A stretch of 64,000 nt of DNA from positions 5,118,282-5,182,281 of the forward strand of contig NZ_CP111085.1 in the NCBI RefSeq assembly GCF_026278345.1, given 5' to 3'. Under the pieces are notes generated by a model. The model saw only the letters and a list, made by a program, of their open reading frames with translations. It was not told the origin of the DNA and searched no databases. Numbering within the stretch: the first letter of the stretch is position 1; each line of letters starts with the position of its first letter. The position numbers and the translations under genes are program-made. Of the stretch, positions 43,436-51,838 are shown piece by piece. This DNA comes from Tellurirhabdus rosea. Its GTDB lineage: Bacteria; Bacteroidota; Bacteroidia; Cytophagales; Spirosomataceae.

Positions 43436-43567
43436 CGGCTATCTTAACCAAAACTAACTTAGTAAAACTTTGATGGGCAAATATAATAAGGAGTTACAAG
43501 AATAAAAGTATTACTACAAAAAATAATTTATTTACTACTTAATTTCGGGAAGGATACTGCCAAAAAA

Positions 43568-43600
43568 TGAAAACCAGCCACGGGCACAGACTGGTTTTCA
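43568..43600 (-). terminator. Intrinsic terminator
   Basis: Perfect 10-bp stem TGAAAACCAG / CTGGTTTTCA, followed on the minus strand by TTTTTT, 20 nt downstream of the lipoprotein gene at 43622. Confidence 0.9.
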
Positions 43601-43621
43601 CAGCTCTTCTCTGTTCAAAAA

Positions 43622-44173
43622 TTACTGGATCAGAACGTCCAGCAGCGGCGTAAAGGGCGTTCCCATAGGGTTTTGCGTAATGCCCGGACCGGAGTTGGTC
43701 GCCGAGAACGTGCGACCATCTTTCATGACGGCCACAAAGCGCACCCGCAGCCGGTCGTTGGCCCGCAGATCGCTGGCTCCCAGCCCGACTTTACTAAGCA
43801 TTTCTACCAGCGGGATCTGGTCTTTCCCGTTCAGGGCCGCTACCGGTTTCAGGAGCACGCCATTGGGGGCGGCGGCCGCGGTGGGCGTTACCGTGGTTCC
43901 CCGCACGTGGCTGACGTAGGCATCGACCCGCTCGATCTCGTTGGCGTTCAGACTCTGGGTTGTGAAGCTCGCTGTGGCCGTGGCCGCGCCCGTCAGCGAG
44001 ACCGGAATGGTGTTGACGTTGGCGGCGGTCACCGTGGCGGGCAGCGGATCGGGCCGGGCCACGAAATGCACCCCGTTCTTAATCTCCGGAAACGGATTCT
44101 TCGCTTTGTCTTCGCAGGAAAAAAGGACCGTCAGCGCCAGCAGCAGCAGGCTGTAATGAAGTATCTTTTGCAT
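43622..44173 (-). CDS. Putative outer-membrane lipoprotein of a SusC/SusD locus
   Basis: 183 residues. MQKILHYSLLLLALTVLFSCEDKAKNPF ends in a clear lipobox (LFSC, Cys 20). The mature protein is rich in Thr, Val and Ala and looks beta-sandwich-like, as in SusE/SusF or other surface glycan-binding lipoproteins. Located 12 bp after the SusD gene on the same strand, so it is probably a third component of this uptake system. No specific family recognised. Confidence 0.7.
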   Translation of the reverse strand: MQKILHYSLLLLALTVLFSCEDKAKNPFPEIKNGVHFVARPDPLPATVTAANVNTIPVSLTGAATATASFTTQSLNANEIERVDAYVSHVRGTTVTPTAAAAPNGVLLKPVAALNGKDQIPLVEMLSKVGLGASDLRANDRLRVRFVAVMKDGRTFSATNSGPGITQNPMGTPFTPLLDVLIQ

Positions 44174-44185
44174 GTTGGTTCGTGT

Positions 44186-45790
44186 TTATTTCTGCCAGAA
44201 AACTTTGTCATTCGCAATGACCCGTTGCGCCGGGGCTTTCGGATTGAGATTCAGCTCGGTCTGCGCGAGCGGGAACGACTGCGGAAAGCCCCGGTTGACG
44301 GCCGTAAAGGCAAGGCCGTCGTTGTTGGGATCAAACACGCGCGGATAGCCCGTCCGCCGGATGTCGTTGTACGATTCGAGTCCGAAACCGAAATTGGAAA
44401 TCCACTTCTGGGTCATGATGTGTTCAAGTTTGCCCTCGGCCCCGGCGGCATCGAATCGGGCCAGCACGGCATCGACGTACGACTTGATGGCGGCCGCCGA
44501 AAGCGCCGGCGCACTGGCGGTCGTGGCCGCCGCGTTCACCTCCGCAAACGCCGCGTTCATGCCCTGTTCCAGAAAGTCGCGGGCGTTGCCGGTCGTCACG
44601 CCCGCCTGCGCCAGCTCCGCCCGGATGAACAGGTAGGAATGGTATGGCAGAATCCGCTGCGGCCCGTCGCCCCGGGCCGAGGCCCCGCTGACCCCCGCCG
44701 CCGTCACGCCGTTGCCGTCATCGTACCGCCCCCCGGCGAAATACAGGCCCACGATGGTCTGGGACGATGACTGGTCGAAGCCCTGGTTAGGACCCTGCGA
44801 AGAAAAGAAGATGGACACGAAGTTTCCGTTCCGGTATTCCACTGCATTCTGGGCCGTGGGCCGGGCGTTCGACAACTGGTTGAAGTAGTAGTACGGAATC
44901 CGCGGGTCCTGAATGCCCTGCAGCAGCGGGTTCCAGGTGCCGGTGCCGAGCAGCAGGTCGTGGAAGTACGGACTGATGTAATTATCCCGGCCCGTGGTCG
45001 TGATGTTGTATTCCTCCCGGAAAGCCGGGTTGCGGTTGTCTGGGGCGCTGGCTGTGCCGTAACGCAGCGCGAACCCGTCGCCGGGACCGATGAAGTCGTT
45101 TTCGGCAATCAGGGCCGTGACCGGCGTGCGGACGTCCTGCACGAGCCGCACCTGGTTGTACAGCTTCAGCTTGAGCGTCTTGGCAAACTTCCGCCAGCGG
45201 ACCAGGTTGCCGCCGTAGATCAGGTCATCGGCCGCCGGATTGAGGGCCGACTGTTTGGCCAGATTGGCGATGCCCTGGTCGATCAGCGTGAACAGCTGGG
45301 GGTAGATGTCCGCGCCCTTGTCAAATTTGGGGGCCGGGTTCTGGTCGGGCTGGTTGGCTTCCGTGAACGGAATGTCGCCCCAGACGTCCACCATGTAGCT
45401 GAAGGCCATCGCTTTCATAATTTGGGCGATGCCCACGTACCCAAACTGGTTGGCGGCGGTTCCCTGCTGTTCGAGCACGCTCAGGTTCTGAATGGCCCGG
45501 TACAGGTTCTGCCAGGCCTGCGTCAGGCCGAAGTCCTGCCCGGTGATGGCGTACTGGTCGTTGGTGCTCCGCTGGGTTACCTGATGGGCAAAGACGTTCG
45601 CCGCGTTGGACAGGCCCGGAGGCCCCGAGCCCAGTGAGTTGACAATGTCCAGCTGTGCATTGGTCAGCAACTGGGCCGTAGTGACCGACGACGGGTTGTT
45701 GGGGTCGGTGTTGACATCCAGCGTACAGGCATTGACCAGCAGCAGGAGCAGGGTCAGGGCTGGAAAGGAAAATCGTTTTATGGAGCGCAT
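44186..45790 (-). CDS. SusD/RagB-family outer-membrane lipoprotein
   Basis: 534 residues with lipobox (MRSIKRFSFPALTLLLLLVNACTLDV, Cys 22) and a SusD-like_2 fold. It is the partner of the SusC at 45875. Compared with the paralogue at 38435-40006 the N-terminal region shares LTNAQLDI-like elements, but the pair differ much in the middle, which suggests different ligands. Confidence 0.93.
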   Translation of the reverse strand: MRSIKRFSFPALTLLLLLVNACTLDVNTDPNNPSSVTTAQLLTNAQLDIVNSLGSGPPGLSNAANVFAHQVTQRSTNDQYAITGQDFGLTQAWQNLYRAIQNLSVLEQQGTAANQFGYVGIAQIMKAMAFSYMVDVWGDIPFTEANQPDQNPAPKFDKGADIYPQLFTLIDQGIANLAKQSALNPAADDLIYGGNLVRWRKFAKTLKLKLYNQVRLVQDVRTPVTALIAENDFIGPGDGFALRYGTASAPDNRNPAFREEYNITTTGRDNYISPYFHDLLLGTGTWNPLLQGIQDPRIPYYYFNQLSNARPTAQNAVEYRNGNFVSIFFSSQGPNQGFDQSSSQTIVGLYFAGGRYDDGNGVTAAGVSGASARGDGPQRILPYHSYLFIRAELAQAGVTTGNARDFLEQGMNAAFAEVNAAATTASAPALSAAAIKSYVDAVLARFDAAGAEGKLEHIMTQKWISNFGFGLESYNDIRRTGYPRVFDPNNDGLAFTAVNRGFPQSFPLAQTELNLNPKAPAQRVIANDKVFWQK

Positions 45791-45874
45791 ACGAGTTCGG
45801 ATTTTCGATGGGCTGGAATTCCGCAGGGTTCTGTCCGGCGAAGCCAGCGTGACTGGTTGGATTTTCGGCGTTGG

Positions 45875-48800
45875 TCAGAAAGTCATCCGCAGGTTGACGC
45901 CCAGACGCCGGACCGAAGGGGCCGTGAAAAAGTCGATGCCCTGGGTGTTGGTGTTGCCGAAGGTGTTGACTTCCGGGTCAAAGTTGGCCGCTTTCGGGAA
46001 ATTGGGCGCGTTGAACCACAGGTTGCGGCCCGTCAGGCTCAGGTTCACCGATCCGAACGGCAGTTTGGTCAGCCAGGCCTTCGGCAGGGTGTAGCCAAGC
46101 GAAATTTCCCGCAGGCGAATCACCGTGGCGTCCCAAACCGAAAATTCGTTCGGGGCGTTGATGGCCAGCGAACCGCCCGCCGCCTGGAAATACACGTTGT
46201 TTTCCAGCACCTGAATGGTGTTCGGAATGGGCTTGCCTTCGCCGTCCAGCAGGGGCTTCAGCGTATTGGCATCGCCGAGGACCCCGGCCAGCACGCGCGG
46301 AATTTCGCGGTTCTCGGTGTCTTTCGTCACCCCCCGACCCAACAGAAACTGGTTTGTCCACGAATACAGGTCGCCGCCGTGCCGGTAGTCGATCACCGCG
46401 CTCAGAGACAGGCCCTTGTAGCTGAAGGTGTTGGTCAGGCCCAGCGTGAATTTCGGGTTGGGGTTGGCGATGATGCCTTGGTTGACGTCCGGAATGGTCA
46501 GGCCCGTCAGCGGGTTAATGAGCACGTTGCCGTTTTCATCCCGTGCCACTTTGGTGCCCCGCAACACGCCGAACCATTCGCCCGGCCGCACCACCGGCAC
46601 CGGCTGGTTGGTGAAAATATTGCGCAGAATGACCTCCTGCACCCCGTCGGCCAGCGATTCCACGATGTTGCGGTTCTGGGTGTAGGCCGCAAAAATATCC
46701 CATTTGAACCCGCTGCTGAGCTGCACCGGCGTCACGCTGAGGCCAATTTCGACCCCCGAGTTGCGGATGGCACCGAAGTTGGTCAGCAGAAAGCTGTACC
46801 CGGTCGACTGCGGCAGGGCCCGGCGGGCGATGATGTCCGTGCTGAGGCGGTTGTAATACGTAAAGTCCAGGCTGGCGCGGCCCCGGAAAAATTCCAGATT
46901 GACCCCCGTTTCGATTTCGGTCGTAAACTCCGGTTTCAGGTTGGGGTCGAACGCAACGGCCGCCACCGAGGCCCCGGCCTGTCCGTTGAACGGATAGTCG
47001 TTGTACCGGGTGGACCCCTGCTGGTTCGAACTTTCACCCAGATTGACGCGGTAGGTGTTGACGGTCTGGTACGGGGCTGCATCCCGGCCGACCTTCGCGT
47101 AGCCCAGCCGCAGTTTCCCGCTGCTGAGGATGTTGGACGTCAGCTTGAAGGCATCCGTAAACACCAGCGAACCACTGGCCGAGTAGTAGAAATACGACCG
47201 GTTGTTGCGCGGCAGGGTCGACGACCAGTCGTTGCGGCCCGTCAGGTTGAGGAAGAAAAAGTCCTTGTAGCCGAAGGTCATATCCGTAAAGCCCGCATAG
47301 AGTCGCCGCTGCTGGGTGTAGGTATTGCCGGTATTGGGCGTGACGGTGTTCACGTTCGTAATGAGGTCAATGCCGCGCACCACGATACCCAGGCCGTTGA
47401 CACTCGTCTGGTCGTTGAGCCGCTGGTTGTAGTTCCCGCCCAGAATGGCCCGGAACGAAATGTCCGGCGTGAGGTTCCGGTCGAAGTTCAGCAGCAGGTT
47501 ATGGTCCTGTTCGCCAAACGAAACGGCATCGAACTGCATGTTGCCGATGCCCTGCGCCCCGGACAGCGATCCGGCCGAAATCCGCTGGAAGCTGTTGTCG
47601 TTGTAGGCATTGTAGCCGCCTTTGTAGGTCACGTTCAACCACTTGGTGAGGTCGTACGACAGGGTTCCGTTGACCACGATGCGGTTGACCTTGCTGGTGT
47701 AAATGCTGTTGTTGACCGACCAGTACGGGTTATCGGCCTGCCCGAAGGGGAAGAAGAACACGCCGTTGCCGAACGGGTCCTGGTACGGCAGCTGGTCGAG
47801 CGGCCAGTTGCGCGGCTGCTGGAACATCCGGGCCAGCGGAGAGGTGCCGTCCGCGCCGAACAGGGGGCTGTTCTGAATCGTGTTGGTGTAAGCCAGATTG
47901 GCACCGACCGTCAGCCCGTTGTCGAGGTTCGTGTTGCCCCCGACGCTGACGTTCGTCCGTTCAAAACCGGAGCCGGGGAAGTAGCTTTTCTGATCCGTCC
48001 GCGACACGACGGCCGTCACGCTGGCTTTCGGCCCGCCGCCCGACACCGAAATGGAGTTTTCGAACAGACTTCCCTGCCGGAAGAAGTTGCGGACGTTATC
48101 GGGATAGGCCCGGTAGGGGACATTCCCGTTCGCGCGCAGTCCGTACTGGGCCGCCAGAGCCGGGTAGTTGGCCGCAAAGGTATTGTAGCCGACCCAGACG
48201 GGAATAGAGTCCACGCCGGAGGTATTCGCCACCCAGTTGCCGTTGGCGGCATAAGTCCGGCCCAGCCCGAAGGCCGGTCCCCAGGTGCCGTTGGCGTTGG
48301 CGTAGACGCCCTGCGAACCCGAGCCGTAGGTGTTTTGAAAGTCGGGATAGCTGGCGATGTTTTCGGCCGAAAACGAGGTGTTGAACGTCACTTCCAGTCC
48401 TTTCTTGGACGGCCGGTTGGTGCCGGATTTGGTCGTAATGACGATGACGCCGTTGGCCGCGCGCGTTCCATAAAGGGCGGCGGCGGCGGCTCCTTTCAGG
48501 ACCGTCATGGAGGCGATGTTGTTGGGGTCGAGGTCGGCAATGCGGCTCGACACGGCGGCCCCGTTGTCCCGGAAACTGGCGTTTTCGTTCAGGCTGTTGT
48601 CGTACGGAATGCCGTCCACCACAAAAAGCGGCTGGTTGGTTCCCAGAAACGAGTTGGCTCCCCGGATGGTGATGCGCGCCGAACTGCCCGCCGTACCGCC
48701 CGAGCCGTTGATGTTGACGCCCGGAATCTTGCCCTGCATGGCCCGCAGCACGTCCGGCTCCGATTTCTGCACCAGCCGGTCGGCCGACAGCCGTTCGACC

Positions 48801-49168
48801 GAGTAACCCAGCGACCGGTTCTGGCGCTCAATCCCGACGGCCGTCACCACGACCTCGCTCAGCATTTTCAGGTCCGGCACCAGGGCGACGTTCACCACCG
48901 TGCGGTTGCCCACCGCCACTTCCTGCGGCAGCATGCCCACGAAGCTGAACACCAAAGACTGGCCGTCGGGAACGGCAAGCCGGTAATTTCCTTCCGTGTC
49001 TGTTGATGTGCCCCGGGTCGATCCTTTGAGCGAGACGTTGACGCCCGGGATGGGAGCCCCGTCCTCCGAACCGGTCACTTTACCGGTTACAGTTCGGTCC
49101 TGCGCCCGGGCTGTTCCCGCGCCCGTCAGTAGCCCGAAAAGCAGCAATAAGGGTAAAAGCTTTCTCAT
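45875..49168 (-). CDS. SusC/RagA-family TonB-linked outer-membrane protein
   Basis: 1097 residues. Signal peptide (MRKLLPLLLLFGLLTGAGTARAQ), a regulatory-like domain with VTGSEDGAPIPGVNVSLKG, a TonB plug and a beta-barrel. It is the transporter component of the second SusC/SusD pair; its SusD follows after 84 bp. It resembles the SusC at 40034 at its N-terminus but is clearly divergent. GH144-like gene upstream, so it may import oligosaccharides made by that enzyme. Confidence 0.94.
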   Translation of the reverse strand: MRKLLPLLLLFGLLTGAGTARAQDRTVTGKVTGSEDGAPIPGVNVSLKGSTRGTSTDTEGNYRLAVPDGQSLVFSFVGMLPQEVAVGNRTVVNVALVPDLKMLSEVVVTAVGIERQNRSLGYSVERLSADRLVQKSEPDVLRAMQGKIPGVNINGSGGTAGSSARITIRGANSFLGTNQPLFVVDGIPYDNSLNENASFRDNGAAVSSRIADLDPNNIASMTVLKGAAAAALYGTRAANGVIVITTKSGTNRPSKKGLEVTFNTSFSAENIASYPDFQNTYGSGSQGVYANANGTWGPAFGLGRTYAANGNWVANTSGVDSIPVWVGYNTFAANYPALAAQYGLRANGNVPYRAYPDNVRNFFRQGSLFENSISVSGGGPKASVTAVVSRTDQKSYFPGSGFERTNVSVGGNTNLDNGLTVGANLAYTNTIQNSPLFGADGTSPLARMFQQPRNWPLDQLPYQDPFGNGVFFFPFGQADNPYWSVNNSIYTSKVNRIVVNGTLSYDLTKWLNVTYKGGYNAYNDNSFQRISAGSLSGAQGIGNMQFDAVSFGEQDHNLLLNFDRNLTPDISFRAILGGNYNQRLNDQTSVNGLGIVVRGIDLITNVNTVTPNTGNTYTQQRRLYAGFTDMTFGYKDFFFLNLTGRNDWSSTLPRNNRSYFYYSASGSLVFTDAFKLTSNILSSGKLRLGYAKVGRDAAPYQTVNTYRVNLGESSNQQGSTRYNDYPFNGQAGASVAAVAFDPNLKPEFTTEIETGVNLEFFRGRASLDFTYYNRLSTDIIARRALPQSTGYSFLLTNFGAIRNSGVEIGLSVTPVQLSSGFKWDIFAAYTQNRNIVESLADGVQEVILRNIFTNQPVPVVRPGEWFGVLRGTKVARDENGNVLINPLTGLTIPDVNQGIIANPNPKFTLGLTNTFSYKGLSLSAVIDYRHGGDLYSWTNQFLLGRGVTKDTENREIPRVLAGVLGDANTLKPLLDGEGKPIPNTIQVLENNVYFQAAGGSLAINAPNEFSVWDATVIRLREISLGYTLPKAWLTKLPFGSVNLSLTGRNLWFNAPNFPKAANFDPEVNTFGNTNTQGIDFFTAPSVRRLGVNLRMTF

Positions 49169-49242
49169 AGAAGATGATTTTTTGTAACAGGCTCAATTTA
49201 AATTCATTGAGGTACTCTGCTTTCACCTTAAATGAGGGATAT

Positions 49243-49344
49243 TGCTTAGTCAGGATGGGGGAGAAATGCTTACGGGAGCGGGGTGGCAAGGGGCCGGAAT
49301 GCCATGGAATGGGGGAAAAGTGCTTAATCAGATTGGGGGAGAAA
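49243..49344. repeat. Direct repeats upstream of SusC
   Basis: 24-nt copies at 49243-49266 and 49321-49344 match at 21 positions (TGCTTAGTCAGGATGGGGGA-like); a third degraded copy begins near 49268. The 190-bp gap between the SusC and glucanase genes contains little else. They could be binding sites of a regulator or remnants of an array related to the AAGTGCTTAA element at 53957-53998. Confidence 0.5.
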
Positions 49345-49359
49345 GCTGGAAATTTTTTG

Positions 49360-50730
49360 CTATCTGCCCAGCCAGCCTCCCCGGAATCCGGCCCGGTTGA
49401 GGCCCCGGCGGATGTGGGGGTTCTGCATCATCAGGTTCCAGATGAAACCGGTGCGGTAATTTTCGGTCATGAGCAGGATCGGGCCGCTGTCGATGCCGAG
49501 GTAATCCCCGTCAAACCAGCCCTGCCCGTCGCGCGTCGGGTACGAAAGATTGAAGGCGTCCTTAAAACCGTATTTGCCGTAAATTCTGGTTCCAAACGAC
49601 CGCTTCATGTGCTGGAGGGCTGGAATGCAGATTTCCGGGGCGAACGGAACCGAGCCGCCCGCGGCCGTGGGCGCAATCGTGCCGTCGTCTACGATCTGCG
49701 TGGCGGCGGCCCCGCGGGCGCGGTAAGAGAAAAAGGAACGGCCGTTGATGGTCGTGTCCTTGGGCCCGTCGCAGGCGGTCAGGCCCCAGATGTCGGGTCC
49801 GTAGCCCCGCCATTGCATCGGGTTGGCGATGCAGTACGTCCGGTTGGCGTAGGTGGCCCGGCGGCTGTTTTCGAAATAAGTAATGCCTTTCTGGCGGTTG
49901 TAGGCGTCCCGGATATCGCGGAAATCGACCCAGATGTGCGAATACTGGTGTCCGAAGAGCGGGTCAAAATTGATATGTTCCTGTTCGTAAAACGTCTTCC
50001 AGTCGTAGGTGCGCGTCCACTCGGTCCACGCCTCCGGTTCGAGGGGGAAAGTCGGCGAGCCGAGCGCCAGAATGTACAGAATCATCGCTTCGTTGTAGCC
50101 TTGCCAGTCGGCCTCGATAAACCCTTTTTCGGGATGCCAGCCCATGCTCACCAGCGGCTTGCGGTCGGACCGTCGCACGGCCTGCATGAACCGCCAGTCG
50201 ACGCGCCGGTAGATGCGGTCGGCCAGCGTCCGGATTTCCCGTTCGGTTTCGCTTTTTCCCGAAAAATAAGTCTGACAGCTCAGCACGCCCGCCAGCAGCA
50301 GCGCCGTGTCGATGGTCGAAAGCTCCACCTGTTTGAAACGGTGGCCGGTTTTCATGTCCAGAAAATGGTAGAAAAAGCCCCGGTAGCCCGCCACGCCCGC
50401 CGCCTCGGCCGACTGCGGGGCATTGGCGAAAAAACGAAGTGTCCGGCGCGTGCGTTCGGCCGCTTCGTCCCGCCGGATGTAACCCCGTTCGACCCCGACC
50501 AAATAGGCCGTCAGCCCGAAACCGGTGGCGGCAATGCTGGAAAAAGACGGCGTCGGGTGGCGGTCCGGGATGAGGCCGTGCGGATTATCGCCCAGTTCCC
50601 AGAAATAAAGAAACGTGTCGCGCTGCAGCGAGTCCAGAAAGCTTTTGGAATAGACGGCCTGGGCGGACAGGAGCCGGGGCAGATGCAGCAGGACAACTAT
50701 GATTATGAGTAAACGGAGTGTCGATTTCAC
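49360..50730 (-). CDS. Glucoamylase-like (GH144-type) glycoside hydrolase
   Basis: 456 residues with a signal peptide (MKSTLRLLIIIVVLLHLPRLLSAQ) and the glycoamylase-type (alpha/alpha) fold of the GH144 family, whose characterised members hydrolyse beta-1,2-glucan. SFSSIAATGFGLTAYLVGVE, STIDTALLLAGVL and QGYNEAMILYILALGSPT are conserved-looking; the acidic residues in STID and YNEAM are candidate catalysts by analogy. The start codon is GTG. It is the first gene of the SusC/SusD series and probably acts outside or in the periplasm on the glucan. Confidence 0.85.
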   Translation of the reverse strand: MKSTLRLLIIIVVLLHLPRLLSAQAVYSKSFLDSLQRDTFLYFWELGDNPHGLIPDRHPTPSFSSIAATGFGLTAYLVGVERGYIRRDEAAERTRRTLRFFANAPQSAEAAGVAGYRGFFYHFLDMKTGHRFKQVELSTIDTALLLAGVLSCQTYFSGKSETEREIRTLADRIYRRVDWRFMQAVRRSDRKPLVSMGWHPEKGFIEADWQGYNEAMILYILALGSPTFPLEPEAWTEWTRTYDWKTFYEQEHINFDPLFGHQYSHIWVDFRDIRDAYNRQKGITYFENSRRATYANRTYCIANPMQWRGYGPDIWGLTACDGPKDTTINGRSFFSYRARGAAATQIVDDGTIAPTAAGGSVPFAPEICIPALQHMKRSFGTRIYGKYGFKDAFNLSYPTRDGQGWFDGDYLGIDSGPILLMTENYRTGFIWNLMMQNPHIRRGLNRAGFRGGWLGR

Positions 50731-50803
50731 GCAGATTTTCGGAGATTAAAAGCAGATTTTCGCAGAAAGGGATCAGCGGCTTAAATCTGCGATAATCTGC
50801 CCG
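50731..50803. repeat. Inverted repeat element, GCAGATTTTCG family
   Basis: GCAGATTTTCGCAGA (50752-50766) and TCTGCGATAATCTGC (50786-50800) match at 14 of 15 positions when inverted. A further degenerate GCAGATTTTCGGAGATTA unit lies at 50731-50748. It lies in the divergent gap between the glucanase and the PadR gene and resembles the arm sequences at 6159 and 29524. Confidence 0.7.
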
Positions 50804-50847
50804 AAAAAGAAAGGTGCGCTTTTGGCTTAAATTTTTCAAACCTTCTC

Positions 50848-50877
50848 TTGTATATATAGGTTTCTTATATATATTTG
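50848..50877 (+). promoter_or_regulatory. padR promoter with overlapping AT-rich operator
   Basis: TTG (50848-50850), 19 nt, then TATATTTG (50870-50877) is a complete Bacteroidetes-type promoter. Between and across the boxes an inverted repeat TATATATA-N7-TATATATA (50851-50858 and 50866-50873) overlaps both elements, a typical position for repression, probably by the PadR protein itself. Confidence 0.7.
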
Positions 50878-50900
50878 CTCAAGGAATAACTGATACGCTA

Positions 50901-51260
50901 ATGAACCAGTCTGATTCGCGGGAATTGCTGCGGGGTACGCTCCGCACCATTGTCCTCAAACTTTTAGCCGAAAACCGCCGGATGTACGGCTACGAAATCA
51001 CCCAGCAGGTGAAGGAACGCACCGGCGGCGAAATCACCCTGACCTACGGAGCGCTGTATCCGGTGCTGCACAAACTGGAAGACGAAGGGTACCTGATTAC
51101 CGAGAGCGTGGAGGTGGACGGCCGTTTGCGGAAATACTATTCGCTGACGGCCGCCGGCACCGAAACGGCCCAGGTCAAGGTGTCGGAATTCGAGCGGTTT
51201 ATGGAGGCCATGCAGTCGCTGATGCAGCCCCAACCCCAACTTTCTGTTCAGAAACAGTAA
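50901..51260 (+). CDS. PadR-family transcriptional regulator
   Basis: 119 residues from ATG 50901 (MNQSDSRELLRGTLRTIVLKLL). Winged helix with RRMYGYEITQQVKERTGGE and LTYGALYPVLHKLEDEGYL, the PadR signature, and a C-terminal dimerisation helix. The frame starting at 50814 includes a hydrophobic run without coding support and is rejected. It is the first gene of the cluster 50901-53944 and probably represses it through the site at 50848-50877. Confidence 0.92.
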   Translation: MNQSDSRELLRGTLRTIVLKLLAENRRMYGYEITQQVKERTGGEITLTYGALYPVLHKLEDEGYLITESVEVDGRLRKYYSLTAAGTETAQVKVSEFERFMEAMQSLMQPQPQLSVQKQ

Positions 51261-51277
51261 CTCAAAAGGCCCGTCTT

Positions 51278-51817
51278 ATGTATCTGCTGACCAACGAACA
51301 ACTGGATACCCTGCGCGGGCACCTGCGCCGCAGCGGCGTTCCGGCCGATTTGCTGCCCGAGCTGACCGACCACCTCGCCTGCGATCTGGAGGAGGCGCTC
51401 TGGGAGGGCTGCCCCTTTGAGAAAGCCCTGCAAATGGTGACCCGGGAGGCTTCTCTGGAGACCCTTTCGCAGCTCCAGGAGGAGTACTGCGATATTCTGG
51501 GGCTGGAGCCGGAACCCGCCACGCTGACCGACATCGTGTTCATGAACCGGAACAAGCTGTACGGAGCCTACGACCTGCGGCAGAACTACCCGGTTGCCAC
51601 CGAACGGGCGCTGCTCTACGGGTTCCTGCTTTTTTCGGCGGCGGTCTTCGCCATGAGCTGGGTCGTCAACGCGAACGTGCAGCGGGAACGCCAGAAAGCC
51701 GCCTCCAAAATCCGGTTCGTGGAGCCGGCCTGGCTGAAGGAAGCCGGAAAGCCGACCCTGAGCGACCCCGCGCTGAAACAGGGACTCGGCCACTATCGTC
51801 TGGTCGTCCGGAAGTAA
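51278..51817 (+). CDS. Small protein with TonB-like N-terminal segment
   Basis: 179 residues. The N-terminal 85 residues are helical and acidic, similar in style to the permease-prefix/HAAS domain found with PadR systems. Then ATLTDIVFMNRNKLYGAYDLRQNYPVATERALLYG closely resembles the start of the TonB protein at 53129 (AATLADIVFEHRNKSYGAYD), followed by one membrane segment (about residues 110-130) and a short periplasmic tail. No TonB C-terminal domain is present, so it is a TonB-like stub. Located 17 bp after the PadR gene. Confidence 0.75.
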   Translation: MYLLTNEQLDTLRGHLRRSGVPADLLPELTDHLACDLEEALWEGCPFEKALQMVTREASLETLSQLQEEYCDILGLEPEPATLTDIVFMNRNKLYGAYDLRQNYPVATERALLYGFLLFSAAVFAMSWVVNANVQRERQKAASKIRFVEPAWLKEAGKPTLSDPALKQGLGHYRLVVRK

Positions 51818-51838
51818 TCACCTAACTCTGTTTGCCCC

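Noticed and set aside
45857-49006. Plus-strand frame of about 1050 codons opposite the SusC gene
   Set aside because: Its translation is Gly/Arg/Val-rich without domain pattern, while the minus strand encodes a complete SusC protein with signal peptide, plug and barrel.
50814-50900. Extension of the PadR protein upstream of 50901
   Set aside because: It would cover the promoter and operator (50848-50877) and add a hydrophobic stretch that PadR proteins lack.
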